A DNA stretch of 64,000 nt from Croceimicrobium sp963977415 (GCA_963977415.1 CAXBOS010000002.1:124001-188000), one strand, 5' to 3'; shown: positions 43,317 through 53,880, counted from the stretch's first letter. Numbers and translations: made by a program. Notes: generated from the sequence alone by a model not told the origin.

Positions 43317-44642
43317 TCAGTTTTGATCTTCACTGCGATTTGCTTTTAGAAACCATTTTTCCCCAATAAAAACTACCCCTATTGTTGCTCCTGAAACTAA
43401 AAGAACCAACGGGTCGGACTTTGCTTTTATCCATAAAAAGGCACCTAGTACAACAAAATCTAAGACCAAGGCTGTGAGAACAATGATTCCTTTTGCTTTT
43501 ACTTCTTTTTTCAAATGTTTATACACCCCCCAATGAACTATCATATCCATGATTAAATAGAAAATCGCACCGATTGAAGCAATTCTTGAGAGGTCAAAAA
43601 AAACAGTTAGAACAATAGCTATTCCAACCACATAAACCAACATATGCTTCTGGATGCTACCTGACATACCCAAGTGACTATGAGGAATAAGCTCCATCTC
43701 TGTGAGCATAGCTGTCATCCTAGAAACTGCGAAAATGCTGGCAATCACTCCTGAAATAGTGGCTATTATGGCAATGGCTACAGTGAAGTATAGCCCATAA
43801 TCTCCAAAAGCAGGCTTAGCAGCTTCTGCTAAAGAGTAGTCCTTGGCTTGAATGATCTCTGTGATTGTTAGACTTGAGTTTACAGCAAAAGCCACTAAAA
43901 AATAGACTAACGTGCAGATCAATAGAGATATAATAATGGATCGACCTACATTTTTCTTTGGCTCTTTGATCTCACCGCCACTATTGGTGATGGTTGTGAA
44001 TCCTTTGTAAGCCAAAATGGAGAGTGCCAATGCTCCAATATAACTAGCTGCAGAGTAGTCGGAATTGTCGCTTGCTTTTGGTATTAGCCCTTCAAGGGAA
44101 AAGCCAACAGCCCATAACGCTCCAATAGCAAAAATTGTAATTCCAGCAATTTTGATGAATGACATAAACTGTGAAGACTTGCCTATAAGTTTATTGCCTG
44201 AGATGTTAATCAAGAATGCACCAATCAAAAGAGCAACTCCTAAGATCGGAATCCAAACTTCTTTATTTTCAACGTTAAAGAGTTGAAGGGTATAAGAGCC
44301 AAAGGTTCTGGCAACCAAACTCTCGTTAATAACCATTGATAATGCCATTGTAAGAGCGGCTGAGGCCGTAATGGTGGATTTGCCATATGCTTTTTGCAAA
44401 ATCATAGCTATACCACCAGCCGATGGGTAAGCATTGGAAACCTTGATATAAGAGTATGCACTGAACCCAGAAATAACAGCTCCCAATAAAAAAATATATG
44501 GAAACCAAGTACCTGATAGTTCAGCAACTTGTCCCAACAAAGCAAAGATGCCTGCACCGATCATTACACCAGTGCCCAATGCAATTGAACCTGCTAAACT
44601 TAAACTTCCTGCTTTATAATCATTATGAGCATTTTTATCCAT
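43317..44642 (-). CDS. APC-superfamily amino-acid permease in the copper operon
   Basis: 441 residues with about twelve hydrophobic helices and the family start SLAGSIALGTGVMIGAGIFALLG, where the unwound first helix (GxGxMIGxGIF) binds substrate. Substrate cannot be told from sequence. It is embedded in the copper operon, 2 bases after the TolC gene and 27 before copA, all on one strand. That is unusual, since copper resistance does not normally need an amino-acid transporter. Possible roles are uptake of a thiol or histidine that ligates copper, but this is inference. Confidence 0.82.
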   Translation of the reverse strand: MDKNAHNDYKAGSLSLAGSIALGTGVMIGAGIFALLGQVAELSGTWFPYIFLLGAVISGFSAYSYIKVSNAYPSAGGIAMILQKAYGKSTITASAALTMALSMVINESLVARTFGSYTLQLFNVENKEVWIPILGVALLIGAFLINISGNKLIGKSSQFMSFIKIAGITIFAIGALWAVGFSLEGLIPKASDNSDYSAASYIGALALSILAYKGFTTITNSGGEIKEPKKNVGRSIIISLLICTLVYFLVAFAVNSSLTITEIIQAKDYSLAEAAKPAFGDYGLYFTVAIAIIATISGVIASIFAVSRMTAMLTEMELIPHSHLGMSGSIQKHMLVYVVGIAIVLTVFFDLSRIASIGAIFYLIMDMIVHWGVYKHLKKEVKAKGIIVLTALVLDFVVLGAFLWIKAKSDPLVLLVSGATIGVVFIGEKWFLKANRSEDQN

Positions 44643-44644
44643 CT

Positions 44645-45877
44645 TTATTTCGATTTAGCTGTGATATAATCTATTTCTGCTAATGCGATGTTGTATTCCG
44701 ACAAGGCAGTAACTTTCATTTTTTGATACTTTAATATTTGCTGTTGCATCCGCAATACTTCTTCAAAGTCTTTTCCCGAATTGCTGTAAGCGGAGAATAA
44801 AAGATTTAAAGATTGACCGGACTCCTTTATTTGTTCTTCATACAACTGAATTAACTCAACCTGTTTTTGGATCTCGAACCAAATCATTTCGTAAGAACTG
44901 GTTAGCATGTTTGAAACATCTTCTCGTTGCAGCGCATAAGCTTCTTGCATGAGTTGAGCTTCCTTTTGTGCTGCTTTATACTTTCCTCTAAAAATCGGGA
45001 GGCTCACAGATACCATTGGCATAAATGCGTCTTTGCCATTGTCAGGCACAGACATATCCGTACGTTGACCAACAATGACGTAATCCATACCTACACCGAG
45101 CTTAGGTAAGCCCTGTTTGATTGCGGCTTGTTCACTTGCTTTACTGGCTTCAATTTTCAACTCCAATTCATCCAGAATAGGATTGGACGCGAGTAACGAG
45201 TCTTTACGATAGTTTGCAGGTAAACTAAAAGTGAATAAAGAGTCCTGAACTACAATATTGTCGTTATCAGACCGATTCAAAAGCTTATTAAAACGAGTTA
45301 CAAGAGGTTTTTGCTTTTGTTCCAGTATCGACAAATTTGTAGTTGCATCTTTGAGCATAATGTCCACCCTTAATACATCTACCATTGAGCCTTTATCGTT
45401 TTGAAATTGAATAGTGGCTATCTCTTTGTATGAGGATAGGATGCGTTTATTTTCTTCTTCAATTGAAATCAACTTTTGCAGCTCATAGAGTGGATAATAT
45501 GATGCTGATACTTGGTAGTACAATTTGTTTCGGGCATCTAAAAACTCTTGATATTTTGCTTCTGCCATTAAAGTAGCAGCATCTTCCTGGGCTTTTAAAG
45601 TGCCGAACCATGGAAACATTTGTGTCAAAGAAAACCTTGCTCGTTGCGGCCCCACTCTTGTTTCCACCGGAGACACGAAATAACCGAAGGAAAGATTGGG
45701 GTCTGGCAAGCTGCTAACTTGAGTCACTTTTTGCATGGCAGCTTCAAAGGATTTGTATTTAGCCTGCAATCCCGGATTGTTTTCTGCCGCTAACTTGAAA
45801 TAGTCGTCTAACGACTGAGCATTTGTTAATGTGGAAAAGCAAAATGCCGTGAATATGAATATGATTATTTTTTTCAT
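44645..45877 (-). CDS. TolC-family outer-membrane channel of the Cus system
   Basis: 410 residues. A signal peptide (1-20, ending TNAQS) is followed by two TolC repeats of long helices and short barrel strands (PGLQAKYKSFEAAMQKV, PILDELELKIEASKASEQAA). It forms the outer-membrane exit duct for the CusA/CusB pump. Its ATG overlaps the cusA stop by four bases. It is the CusC role by position. Confidence 0.9.
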   Translation of the reverse strand: MKKIIIFIFTAFCFSTLTNAQSLDDYFKLAAENNPGLQAKYKSFEAAMQKVTQVSSLPDPNLSFGYFVSPVETRVGPQRARFSLTQMFPWFGTLKAQEDAATLMAEAKYQEFLDARNKLYYQVSASYYPLYELQKLISIEEENKRILSSYKEIATIQFQNDKGSMVDVLRVDIMLKDATTNLSILEQKQKPLVTRFNKLLNRSDNDNIVVQDSLFTFSLPANYRKDSLLASNPILDELELKIEASKASEQAAIKQGLPKLGVGMDYVIVGQRTDMSVPDNGKDAFMPMVSVSLPIFRGKYKAAQKEAQLMQEAYALQREDVSNMLTSSYEMIWFEIQKQVELIQLYEEQIKESGQSLNLLFSAYSNSGKDFEEVLRMQQQILKYQKMKVTALSEYNIALAEIDYITAKSK

Positions 45878-48800
45878 GATTGGCCTTTTAAAATTTTACG
45901 TTCTTCTCTCCAGCAGTAAATCACCGGAACGATGAAAATGCTGATTAAAGCGAATGCCATTCCACCAAAAGAGGGAATCGCCATTGGTATCATAATATCC
46001 GAGCCACGGCCTGTTGAGGTAAGCACAGGCAATAATGCTATCATCGTTGTGGCTACTGTCATTAAGGCTGGTCTTATCCTTCTTAAACCTGCTTCTAAGA
46101 CCGCTTGACGAACTTCTTCATTCGTTGTTGGTTTATTTCTCGTGAAACTTTGATCGAGATACGTAGCTATCAATACCCCATCATCGGTAGCCACTCCAAA
46201 TAGGGCAATAAAGCCAACCCAAACTGCTACGCTTAAATTGATAGTGTGCATTTGGAATAAGTCACGAAAGTTGGTGCCGAAGAGTGAGAAGTCTGCAAAC
46301 CAACTTTGCCCATAGAGCCATAGCATGATAAAGCCACCGCTAAAAGCCATTGCAATACCTGTAAATACCATTAATGAAGTAGATACCGAACGGAACTGGA
46401 AATAAAGAATGAGAAATACAATGCCTAATACCAAAGGAACAATGATAGAAAGTCGTTTTTCTGCCCTCACCTGATTTTCATAACTCCCTGAAAACTTATA
46501 GCTCACACCAGCAGGTACGGTCAGTTCACCTGAATCAATTTTATCCTGTATTGTGCGTTGAGCATCGTTTACCACAGTGACTTCCGAGAAACCATCACGT
46601 TTATCAAAAAGTACATAACCCACCAGAAAAGTCTCTTCACTTTTAATGGCTTGTGGTCCCCTTACATATTCAAAATCTATAATTTGTGATAAGGGTATTT
46701 GTGCACCAGTTGGTGTTGGAATTAGTATTTTACCTAATGATTCAGGGTCGTCCCGTAATTCTCTTGGATAGCGAACACGCACAGGAAACCGTTCACGTCC
46801 TTCCACTGTGGAGGTAATCTTCATGCCACCAATTGCGGTTTCTATGGTCTGCTGAACATCTTCAACATTCAATCCGTATCGTGAGATTTCATCTCTGTCA
46901 ATGTTGAGGTGTATGTATGGCTTACCTACAATTCTATCTGCAAATACTGCTTCCGCCTTTACAGAAGGCACTTCTTTTAAAACGTTTTCCAACTGCAATC
47001 CAAAGTTTTCTATCGTTTTCAAATCAGGACCATACACCTTAATTCCCATTGGAGCTCGCATCCCTGTTTGAAGCATCACTAATCGGGTTTCTATTGGTTG
47101 CAGCTTAGGTGCAGAGGTGACACCAGGTAGTTTGGTGGCTTTTACTATTTCATTCCAAATATCATCAGGCGATTGAATGTGATCACGCCAATTACGATAA
47201 TATTCACCATTATCATCTGCAATTAATTCAGTCGCTTCTGTGCCCTGTTCCAAACCTTCTTTGTTCGTAAGGGTATCTCCCGAAATGGTAATGAACTTAT
47301 TGTCTTTATCCACTTTGAACCTTTGTCTATGTCCTTTTTTGTTCAGAATATATTCCGGCTTGTAGTTAATTATGTTTTCATACATCGAAATAGGGGCGGG
47401 GTCAAGGGCTGATTCCACACGTCCGAGTTTGCCAACAGTAAGCTCTACTTCAGGTATACTGGTCAATAACATATCCAACTGCCCTATAATTTTGCGATTG
47501 AAGGTTACACCCGAATGCGGCATAGAAGTTGGCATCAGAAGAAAACTACCTTCATCTAATGAGGGCATAAACTCTTTTCCTACACCTGGGAAAGTTTGGG
47601 ACATTGCTGACCAGGCTGTGGTCTGATTGATGTTCCAGCCAATCTTTTCAAAACCCTTTGAAACAAAACCAAAAACACTATTAAACCCTAGCCAAATATT
47701 TACACCCAAAAGGATGAGTATAGCCGGGATAATCAAAAACTTGATTTTGTTATTTAGACACCATGTCAGGATCTTTTTGTATTGAAACTCCAATAGGGTA
47801 AACCCACCGAGTATAACACCGACCAATAAGGCAACAAAAATGAAGTTTAGGGGAAGGGATTTGGATGCACCGAGGGGTAACCAATATTTTGCCAGCAACC
47901 AGATGACTCCTAACAGAACAATGATTAATTCCGCATACTTGAGTAAGAACTTTACCACAGTTGGTAGTGAAGCATTTTTGAGTTGTTCAATGTTTTTTAC
48001 AATACCGATGATTCCAAATAGAATCAACAACACTCCCGTCCAAACCTGTCCTATAAAGAGGCTTATAATTCCAATAAGTACTAAACCGAAATGACCGTAC
48101 TTTTTTAAGAACTTGTTTTTGATATTAAAGCCGAAAAACCAATGTGCCAGCGTTGGCAAAATCAGCAATGAAACGATCAATGCAGCCAAAAGAGCAAATG
48201 ACTTTGTGAATGCCAAGGGACCAAATAGTTTGCCTTCTGCTGCCTGCATGGTGAATACAGGGATGAAGCTTACAATTGTGGTAGAGACAGCTGTTACTAT
48301 CGCAGTTGCTACTTCTGATGCTCCATTGTAAATGGTATCAATAAGTTTTTGACCTGCTGGGGCTTCATCAATATGCTTGATGATATTTTCCGAAAGAATA
48401 ATACCTAAGTCCACCATCGTTCCGATGGCAATGGCTATTCCTGATAGTGCTACAATATTCGCATCCACTCCAAAGTAACGCATGGCAATAAACACCATGA
48501 GTACAGCAATGGGCAAAAGGCTGGAAATTAGGAATGAAGCCCTTAGGTTATATACCATCACAATCACCACCAGAATGGTAATGAGAATTTCCAGCGACAA
48601 GGCTTCTTCCAGTGTACCTAATGTTTCATAGATCAACTCTGAGCGATCATAAAACGGCACGATTGTGAGCTGACTTTCTCTGCCGTCAGCCAATGTCTTC
48701 TTTGGAAGGCCAGGGGCTATTTCTTTAATTTTAGCTTTTACATTGTTGATGACTTGCAAGGGATTGGCTCCATATCGAGCTACTACAACACCACCTACTA

Positions 48801-49698
48801 CTTCAGCACCATCTTTGTCCAAAATACCTCGTCTGGTAGCAGGACCAAGAGATACTACACCAATGTCTTTTATCCTTATAGGTACATTGTCTTGTACGGA
48901 AACTACTGCCTTTTCTATGTCTTCTACTTTCTTGACATAACCTAAACCACGCACTAAATATTCAGCTTGGTTGATTTCTATGGTTTTAGCACCAACATCC
49001 TTATTGGATTTTTGTACTGCCTGCATGACTTTATGCAAGGGGATGTTGTAGGCTTTCAAAGCGTCAGGGTTTACATCTATTTGGTATTCCTGAATGAAGC
49101 CGCCAATGGAAGCAACTTCAGAAACGCCTTCTGTTGCATTTAAACCATACTTCACATAGAAGTCCTGAACTGTGCGGATTTCGTGCAAATCCCAACCGCC
49201 AGTTGGATTTCCGTTTTTATCTCTTCCTTCAATGGTGTACCAATATACCTGTCCTAAGGCGGTGGCATCTGGCCCCAATGCAGGCTGTACGGCATCAGGG
49301 AGTAAGCCAGAGGGCAATGAGTTGAGCTTTTCGAGTATTCTGGAACGAGACCAATAAAACTCTACATCTTCCGAGAAGATGATATAGATACTGGAGAAGC
49401 CGAAGATGGATGAGCTTCTAATAGATTTTACTCCTGGGATACCTAATAAATAGGTAGTTAAAGGATAAGAGATTTGATCTTCAATATCCTGTGGCGAACG
49501 GCCAGCCCATTGCGTAAAAACGATTTGTTGGTTTTCTCCAATGTCTGGTATGGCATCTACCGGAACAGGGTCAGAAGGCAATGCACCCACTTGCCATCCA
49601 AATGGAGCAGTTACAATTCCTCAGGCCACAAAACCTGTAAGAACGAGAACAGTAACCAACTTATTCTCTAAGAAATATTTAATGATTTTATTGAGCAT
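45874..49698 (-). pseudogene. cusA: CusA/CzcA-type RND metal pump interrupted by an in-frame TGA
   Basis: The reading frame from ATG 49698 (MLNKIIKYFLENKLVTVLVL) is broken by TGA at codon 26 (49621-49623) and stays open afterwards to 45874, another 1248 codons. Family members usually have Trp at this spot, and TGG to TGA is one change. The rest is a full heavy-metal RND pump: DAIPDIGENQQIVFTQWAGR, two porter halves, GMRAPMGIKVYGPD, with the extra central membrane insert typical of Bacteroidota (about residues 510-680). A GTG at 49590 could restart, but would lack the first membrane helix. If the stop is real, export through this pump is probably reduced or lost. Confidence 0.7.
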
Positions 49699-49802
49699 AA
49701 TACAATTGATTTTGAATGAACAGAAATAGATTGTTCAATGGCAAGAAATGCCACTTAGCTCCATTGTCACAAGACAAGGAGTATCAATTAGAATTATGCG
49801 AT

Positions 49803-50222
49803 TTAAATTAAGAAGGTCTGAAAAAGGACTTGTATGTCCTTGTCAGGTATTGGGGGAGAGTAATAAGTATTATGAACAAGAGATTGATCAGCGAAAAGAA
49901 TTGGCTGCACAAACGAATGAACGAATGTAACGAAGAAAACAGGGTTAACTTCAACAGATGTAGCTTGCACATCAGCATTCTCATCCAGCTGCAATAACTG
50001 ATGTTGATTTTCGCAGCATGGTTTCGATTTTATTTGTTCTTCTGTGGATGGGATGGTTTCGCAATCTCTATCCATGTCGGCCATACCGCAATCAGGATTA
50101 TGAAGTCCGACTGAAAAAGAGGTCTCAACCGCTACGCCACCACAAAAATGTGTGTTCATGGAGAAACCCACGCTGGAAACCAACATGAGCAAAGCTAGCG
50201 ATATGGAGATAATTCTTTTCAC
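49803..50222 (-). CDS. HYC_CC_PP-type small periplasmic protein
   Basis: 139 residues from a GTG start. A signal peptide (about 1-21) precedes NTHFCGG, a CC in KPCCENQ (about residues 73-74), and a C-terminal PPIPDKDIQVLFQTFLI. These elements define the HYC_CC_PP family, which regularly accompanies copper-efflux genes in Bacteroidota. It is first in the operon, 104 bases before cusA. A TACATTTG box 6 bases before the GTG supports this start and again suggests a nearly leaderless mRNA. Confidence 0.78.
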   Translation of the reverse strand: MKRIISISLALLMLVSSVGFSMNTHFCGGVAVETSFSVGLHNPDCGMADMDRDCETIPSTEEQIKSKPCCENQHQLLQLDENADVQATSVEVNPVFFVTFVHSFVQPILFADQSLVHNTYYSPPIPDKDIQVLFQTFLI

Positions 50223-50228
50223 TTAAAA

Positions 50229-50236
50229 CAAATGTA
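50229..50236 (-). promoter_or_regulatory. -7 box of the copper module promoter
   Basis: The minus strand reads TACATTTG, exact TAnnTTTG, 6 bases before the GTG at 50222. It is the only clear promoter of the nine-gene module. Confidence 0.5.
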
Positions 50237-50333
50237 CGAAATTAAAAGAAGCATGTTTTATATAATTTTGACTTTTGCTTACAAGATTATGCTTAGCCAA
50301 GTACACTTATTCCGATTGAAGATTGTCCAGAGG

Positions 50334-50485
50334 GGTGCGGTGGGAAAAGCAAGTGTGTGACTGATTGGATTGGAGTACAACGGAAGGGAATGAAGGAATG
50401 CTCTTGCTGTGTGGTGCAGGAAGTGGGTGAATGAAAAGAGTGAGGAACGAACGAATGCAATGAACCTACTGGAAGCACATGGGTG
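50334..50485 (+). repeat. Cassette-border repeat, copy B
   Basis: Copy B lies between the copper promoter region and the end of the arsenic module. It shares GGGAAAAGCAAGTGTG, CTCTTGCTGTGTGGTGCAGG, AAGTGGGTGAATGAAAAGAG and GAACCTACTGGAAGCACATG with the other copies; its centre is more divergent. Confidence 0.85.
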
Positions 50486-50508
50486 TGGGAAGCCATACGC
50501 AAGCATCG

Positions 50509-51237
50509 TTATTTAGCCAATCTCAATGCTTCCGCAAATGCACTATCAAAATCGCTCTGATCAACCGCAATTGCTGCCTTTTCAACGTCATATTCCACTC
50601 TTCTAAAAGAAACATCAATTGCTTCTGCGTTTGATGCAGCAATAGGTTGATTAAGCTCTACCACAGCGTAGCAAATTCTAGGGTCTCCATCTTTCGGCTT
50701 GCCCACAGAGCCAATATTTATAACATGCTTGAAACGATCACCATCCTTAATTATCCTATGAAATGGTTTGTGGGTATGACCACATAACAGTACATCTGCC
50801 TGATGTGATTGCATCATGCTTAATACTTCTTGCTCAGGATAATCAACCTCCATATAATCATTGATTGACTTGATACTGCCGTGAACCAACAGGAGATTGA
50901 AAGGCTCATCGTTGCTGACAAATGACAAAGACAAATGTCTCGGTAGATTTATCAGATAATCTCTGTTTTGATCACTGACCAATGCCCGAGTCAACCCTCT
51001 ATTGGAGGGTTGATCTTCTTGGACAATAGGTTTTAACAAAGCTTCATCATGATTTCCCATGATGGTAGGAATACGTCTTTGTCGAATTTCATTCACGACT
51101 TCATTTGGCCAAATATTGTAACCAACTAAATCACCTAAACAATAAATCGCATCTGGATTAACAGATTCTACATCCTTAAAAAAGGTTTCCAATGCAGGTA
51201 GATTGGCGTGTATATCTGAAAAGAAAGCTATTTTCAT
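50509..51237 (-). CDS. Metallophosphoesterase at the end of the arsenic operon
   Basis: 242 residues. The calcineurin-like signatures are present: FFSDIHANLPAL (DxH), CLGDLVGY (GDxxxxG), IMGNHDEAL (GNHD) and CGHTHKPF (GHTH). It belongs to the YfcE/serine-threonine phosphatase-like branch of di-metal phosphoesterases. Its start overlaps the acr3 stop by four bases, so it is part of the arsenic operon. Substrate unknown; a link to arsenic metabolites or phosphate stress is inference from context. Confidence 0.85.
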   Translation of the reverse strand: MKIAFFSDIHANLPALETFFKDVESVNPDAIYCLGDLVGYNIWPNEVVNEIRQRRIPTIMGNHDEALLKPIVQEDQPSNRGLTRALVSDQNRDYLINLPRHLSLSFVSNDEPFNLLLVHGSIKSINDYMEVDYPEQEVLSMMQSHQADVLLCGHTHKPFHRIIKDGDRFKHVINIGSVGKPKDGDPRICYAVVELNQPIAASNAEAIDVSFRRVEYDVEKAAIAVDQSDFDSAFAEALRLAK

Positions 51238-52292
51238 TTTGAGACTGCCTTAGGGGTATCGTAATATTTCTTTTTCAACCAGAAAGAAACCCTAACCAAA
51301 AGGATTAATGCTGGCACTTCTACCAATGGTCCAATAACTCCTGCAAATGCTTGTCCTGAGTTAAGACCAAAAACAGCAATTGCAACAGCTATAGCCAATT
51401 CAAAATTGTTTCCCGCTGCTGTAAAAGCAACTGAGGCTGTTTTGTCGTATTCCGCTCCCATTGCTTTGGTGAAGAAAAATCCGATAATGAACATTAAGGT
51501 AAAATAGACAAGTAAAGGCACGGCAATAATCAGAACGTCCATTGGGATTTCAACGATTAATTCACCTTTTAATGAGAACATCACCACAATTGTAAATAGA
51601 AGAGCGATTAAGGTCATTGGGGAAATTGTCGGAATGAATTTCTTTGTGTACCATTCTTCGCCTTTCAGTTTTACCAATATCAGTCTGCTCAATATTCCCA
51701 TGACGAAAGGAATACCTAAATAAATGGCGACACTTTCGGCAATAGTTGCAATGGATATATCCACGATAGCACCTTCAAATCCAAAATATGGAGGCAAAAC
51801 CGTAATAAATAACCAAGCATAAAAACTATAGGCGAACACCTGAAAGATACTGTTCAATGCGACCAAACCAGCTCCATATTCGCTACTTCCTTCTGCTAAA
51901 TCATTCCACACCAAAACCATGGCTATACATCTCGCCAATCCAATCAATATAAGGCCAACCATGTACTCTGGATAGTCCTGTAAGAATGCTAAAGCCAAAA
52001 CAAACATCAACACTGGACCAATAATCCAGTTAAGAACTAATGAAATAGAAAGGATCTTTACATTCCTGAACACTTTGGGTAACAGCTTGTAATCCACTTT
52101 GGCCAATGGAGGGTACATCATCAAAATGAGACCTATCGCTATTGGTATATTGGTGCTTCCAGTGCTAAAAGAATTAATGAAAGTAGAGCTTGAAGGGAAT
52201 AAATATCCTACACCTACTCCAAAGGCCATTGCCAAGAATATCCAAAGGGTGAGGTATTGATCTAAGAAACTGAGTTTTTTTGAATTTGACAT
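51234..52292 (-). CDS. acr3: Acr3-type arsenite efflux transporter
   Basis: 352 residues with ten predicted helices. The key motif GLARCIAMVLVWNDLAEG contains the essential membrane Cys (C122). EYGAGLVALNSIFQVFAYSFYAW and a late conserved Glu (GPLVEVPALILLV) complete the Acr3 signature. It exports As(III) using the proton gradient. It lies between the arsenate reductase and the phosphoesterase in the arsenic operon. Confidence 0.93.
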   Translation of the reverse strand: MSNSKKLSFLDQYLTLWIFLAMAFGVGVGYLFPSSSTFINSFSTGSTNIPIAIGLILMMYPPLAKVDYKLLPKVFRNVKILSISLVLNWIIGPVLMFVLALAFLQDYPEYMVGLILIGLARCIAMVLVWNDLAEGSSEYGAGLVALNSIFQVFAYSFYAWLFITVLPPYFGFEGAIVDISIATIAESVAIYLGIPFVMGILSRLILVKLKGEEWYTKKFIPTISPMTLIALLFTIVVMFSLKGELIVEIPMDVLIIAVPLLVYFTLMFIIGFFFTKAMGAEYDKTASVAFTAAGNNFELAIAVAIAVFGLNSGQAFAGVIGPLVEVPALILLVRVSFWLKKKYYDTPKAVSK

Positions 52293-52296
52293 GGCT

Positions 52297-52917
52297 TTAT
52301 TTCTTTACTTGAGAGAACACATAGAACAATTCTGATGCTATTTGCTTTGACCTTTCATCATACTTTTCTGCTTCCTGTGGAGTGTCGTCAAACTCTTTGG
52401 GGTCATCATAGCGCACAGGTATGCGTTTTTCAGTTCCAGGTATAAAAGGACAATTCTCATCAGCATGAGAGCAAGTCATAATTGCTGCGAAGTGATCAGC
52501 TCTATTTATTGGATCATCAAAGAGTTTTGAAAAGGCACTTATTGGCTCACCATCGTTAGAATTTAAAATAAAATAAGTGGGGTTAACCTCTCCTTTAGAA
52601 GAGACCTTAAAACCACTTCTTTTGATAGATGCAACAGCTCTTTCATTGAATGCGGTAACTTCTACACCACCTGAATAACAATTGGCAGGTATACCGAAAT
52701 AGTCCGCTACGGTCTGTGCCCAAATCTGTGTAAACTGGCTTCTACGTGAATTATGGGTGCAGATAAAGTTTAGGTTGATTTCTTGTCCCTGATCGATTTT
52801 CGATTGAATGTAGTCAATCAAAACTTTTAGGGTATCTTTTCTTTCTTCCGAGATATTCAATGATTTCACCTGATCAAGTGTCTTTTCTAATTCAGGTAAT
52901 AAGATGTATTTACTCAT
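52297..52917 (-). CDS. Low-molecular-weight phosphatase-type arsenate reductase
   Basis: 206 residues. The P-loop ICTHNSRRSQFTQIWA has CX5R (Cys about 49, Arg about 55), followed by RADHFAAIMTCSHADENCPF, with further Cys that could form the redox cascade, and RYDDPKEFDDTP as the acid loop. Bacteroidota arsenic operons use this long phosphatase-like type to reduce arsenate to arsenite, passing electrons from thioredoxin. It overlaps trxB by four bases, and a thioredoxin reductase next door fits that mechanism. Confidence 0.85.
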   Translation of the reverse strand: MSKYILLPELEKTLDQVKSLNISEERKDTLKVLIDYIQSKIDQGQEINLNFICTHNSRRSQFTQIWAQTVADYFGIPANCYSGGVEVTAFNERAVASIKRSGFKVSSKGEVNPTYFILNSNDGEPISAFSKLFDDPINRADHFAAIMTCSHADENCPFIPGTEKRIPVRYDDPKEFDDTPQEAEKYDERSKQIASELFYVFSQVKK

Positions 52918-53861
52918 AGTTGTTTTTCTAATTTTATTTCTAAACTCATTACATACTTTTCCGCTTCCAGGGCTGCCATACAGCCTGAACCTGCTGCTGT
53001 CACTGCTTGTCGGAACTTTTTATCCTGTACATCTCCGCAAGCAAATACACCGGGTATATTGGTTTCTGTAGAGTCAGATTTGGTGATGATATAACCTTGC
53101 TCATCCGTTTGGATATCAGGCTGTAGAAATGAAGAGTTGGGTGTATGACCTATTGCAACAAAAAAACCGTCTGCTTTTAATTCAATTTCTTCTGTCGTAT
53201 GATTGTTCATCACCTTAACTCCCACGACTTCATTTTCACCCAAAACTTCAAGCGTTTCTGTATTCCAGTAGACTTTAATATTCTCTTTTTTGAGTACTCG
53301 ATCCTGCATGATTTGAGAAGCCCTGAGGTGATCTTTGCGAACTATCATGTGTACGGTAGGGCAGAGATTAGAAAGATAAAGAGCTTCTTCACAAGCAGAA
53401 TCACCGCCACCGACAATGACCACTTCTTTTCCACGATAAAAGAACCCATCACAAACAGCACAAGCAGAAACGCCAGAACCGTTCAATCTTTGTTCAGATT
53501 CCAATCCGAGCCATTTGGCAGATGCTCCAGTCGCAACAATGATACTGTCAGATGCGATTTCGGAACCATTGTCGAGTTTCATTACATAAGGATGCTGGCT
53601 AAAATCTATCTCGATGACCTGATTGAAGCGAATGTCAGTACCAAATCGAACAGCCTGTTCCTTAAATTCTTCCATCATTTGTGGTCCATTAATTCCTTTA
53701 GGGTATCCTGGAAAGTTTTCCACGTCATTAGTGATCATTAATTGCCCCCCTGGTTGTGCACCAGTAAGCATTAAAGGGGTGAGGTTTGCTCTGGCTGCAT
53801 AAATAGCAGCCGTGTATCCAGCAGGGCCAGCTCCGATGATCGTACATTTTTGTTGTTCCAT
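52914..53861 (-). CDS. trxB: Thioredoxin-disulfide reductase
   Basis: 315 residues. FAD site GAGPAGYTAA (about 9-18), redox pair C134-AV-C137 (SACAVCDG), NADP site VGGGDSACEEALYL, and the C-terminal GVFACGDVQDKKFRQAVTAAGSG for FAD. It keeps thioredoxin reduced. Inside an arsenic operon it probably supplies the arsenate reductase directly downstream, with which it overlaps by four bases. Confidence 0.95.
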   Translation of the reverse strand: MEQQKCTIIGAGPAGYTAAIYAARANLTPLMLTGAQPGGQLMITNDVENFPGYPKGINGPQMMEEFKEQAVRFGTDIRFNQVIEIDFSQHPYVMKLDNGSEIASDSIIVATGASAKWLGLESEQRLNGSGVSACAVCDGFFYRGKEVVIVGGGDSACEEALYLSNLCPTVHMIVRKDHLRASQIMQDRVLKKENIKVYWNTETLEVLGENEVVGVKVMNNHTTEEIELKADGFFVAIGHTPNSSFLQPDIQTDEQGYIITKSDSTETNIPGVFACGDVQDKKFRQAVTAAGSGCMAALEAEKYVMSLEIKLEKQL

Positions 53862-53880
53862 TATATTTAGCTTTTACAGT

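Noticed and set aside
49621..49623. TGA read as tryptophan (alternative genetic code)
   Set aside because: TGA ends other intact genes here, such as the response regulator and cusB, and Trp is TGG throughout, so recoding is not genome-wide.
50279..50506. Minus-strand open frames of 69-75 residues over repeat copy B
   Set aside because: They coincide with the dispersed repeat and match translations of the other copies only because the DNA repeats.
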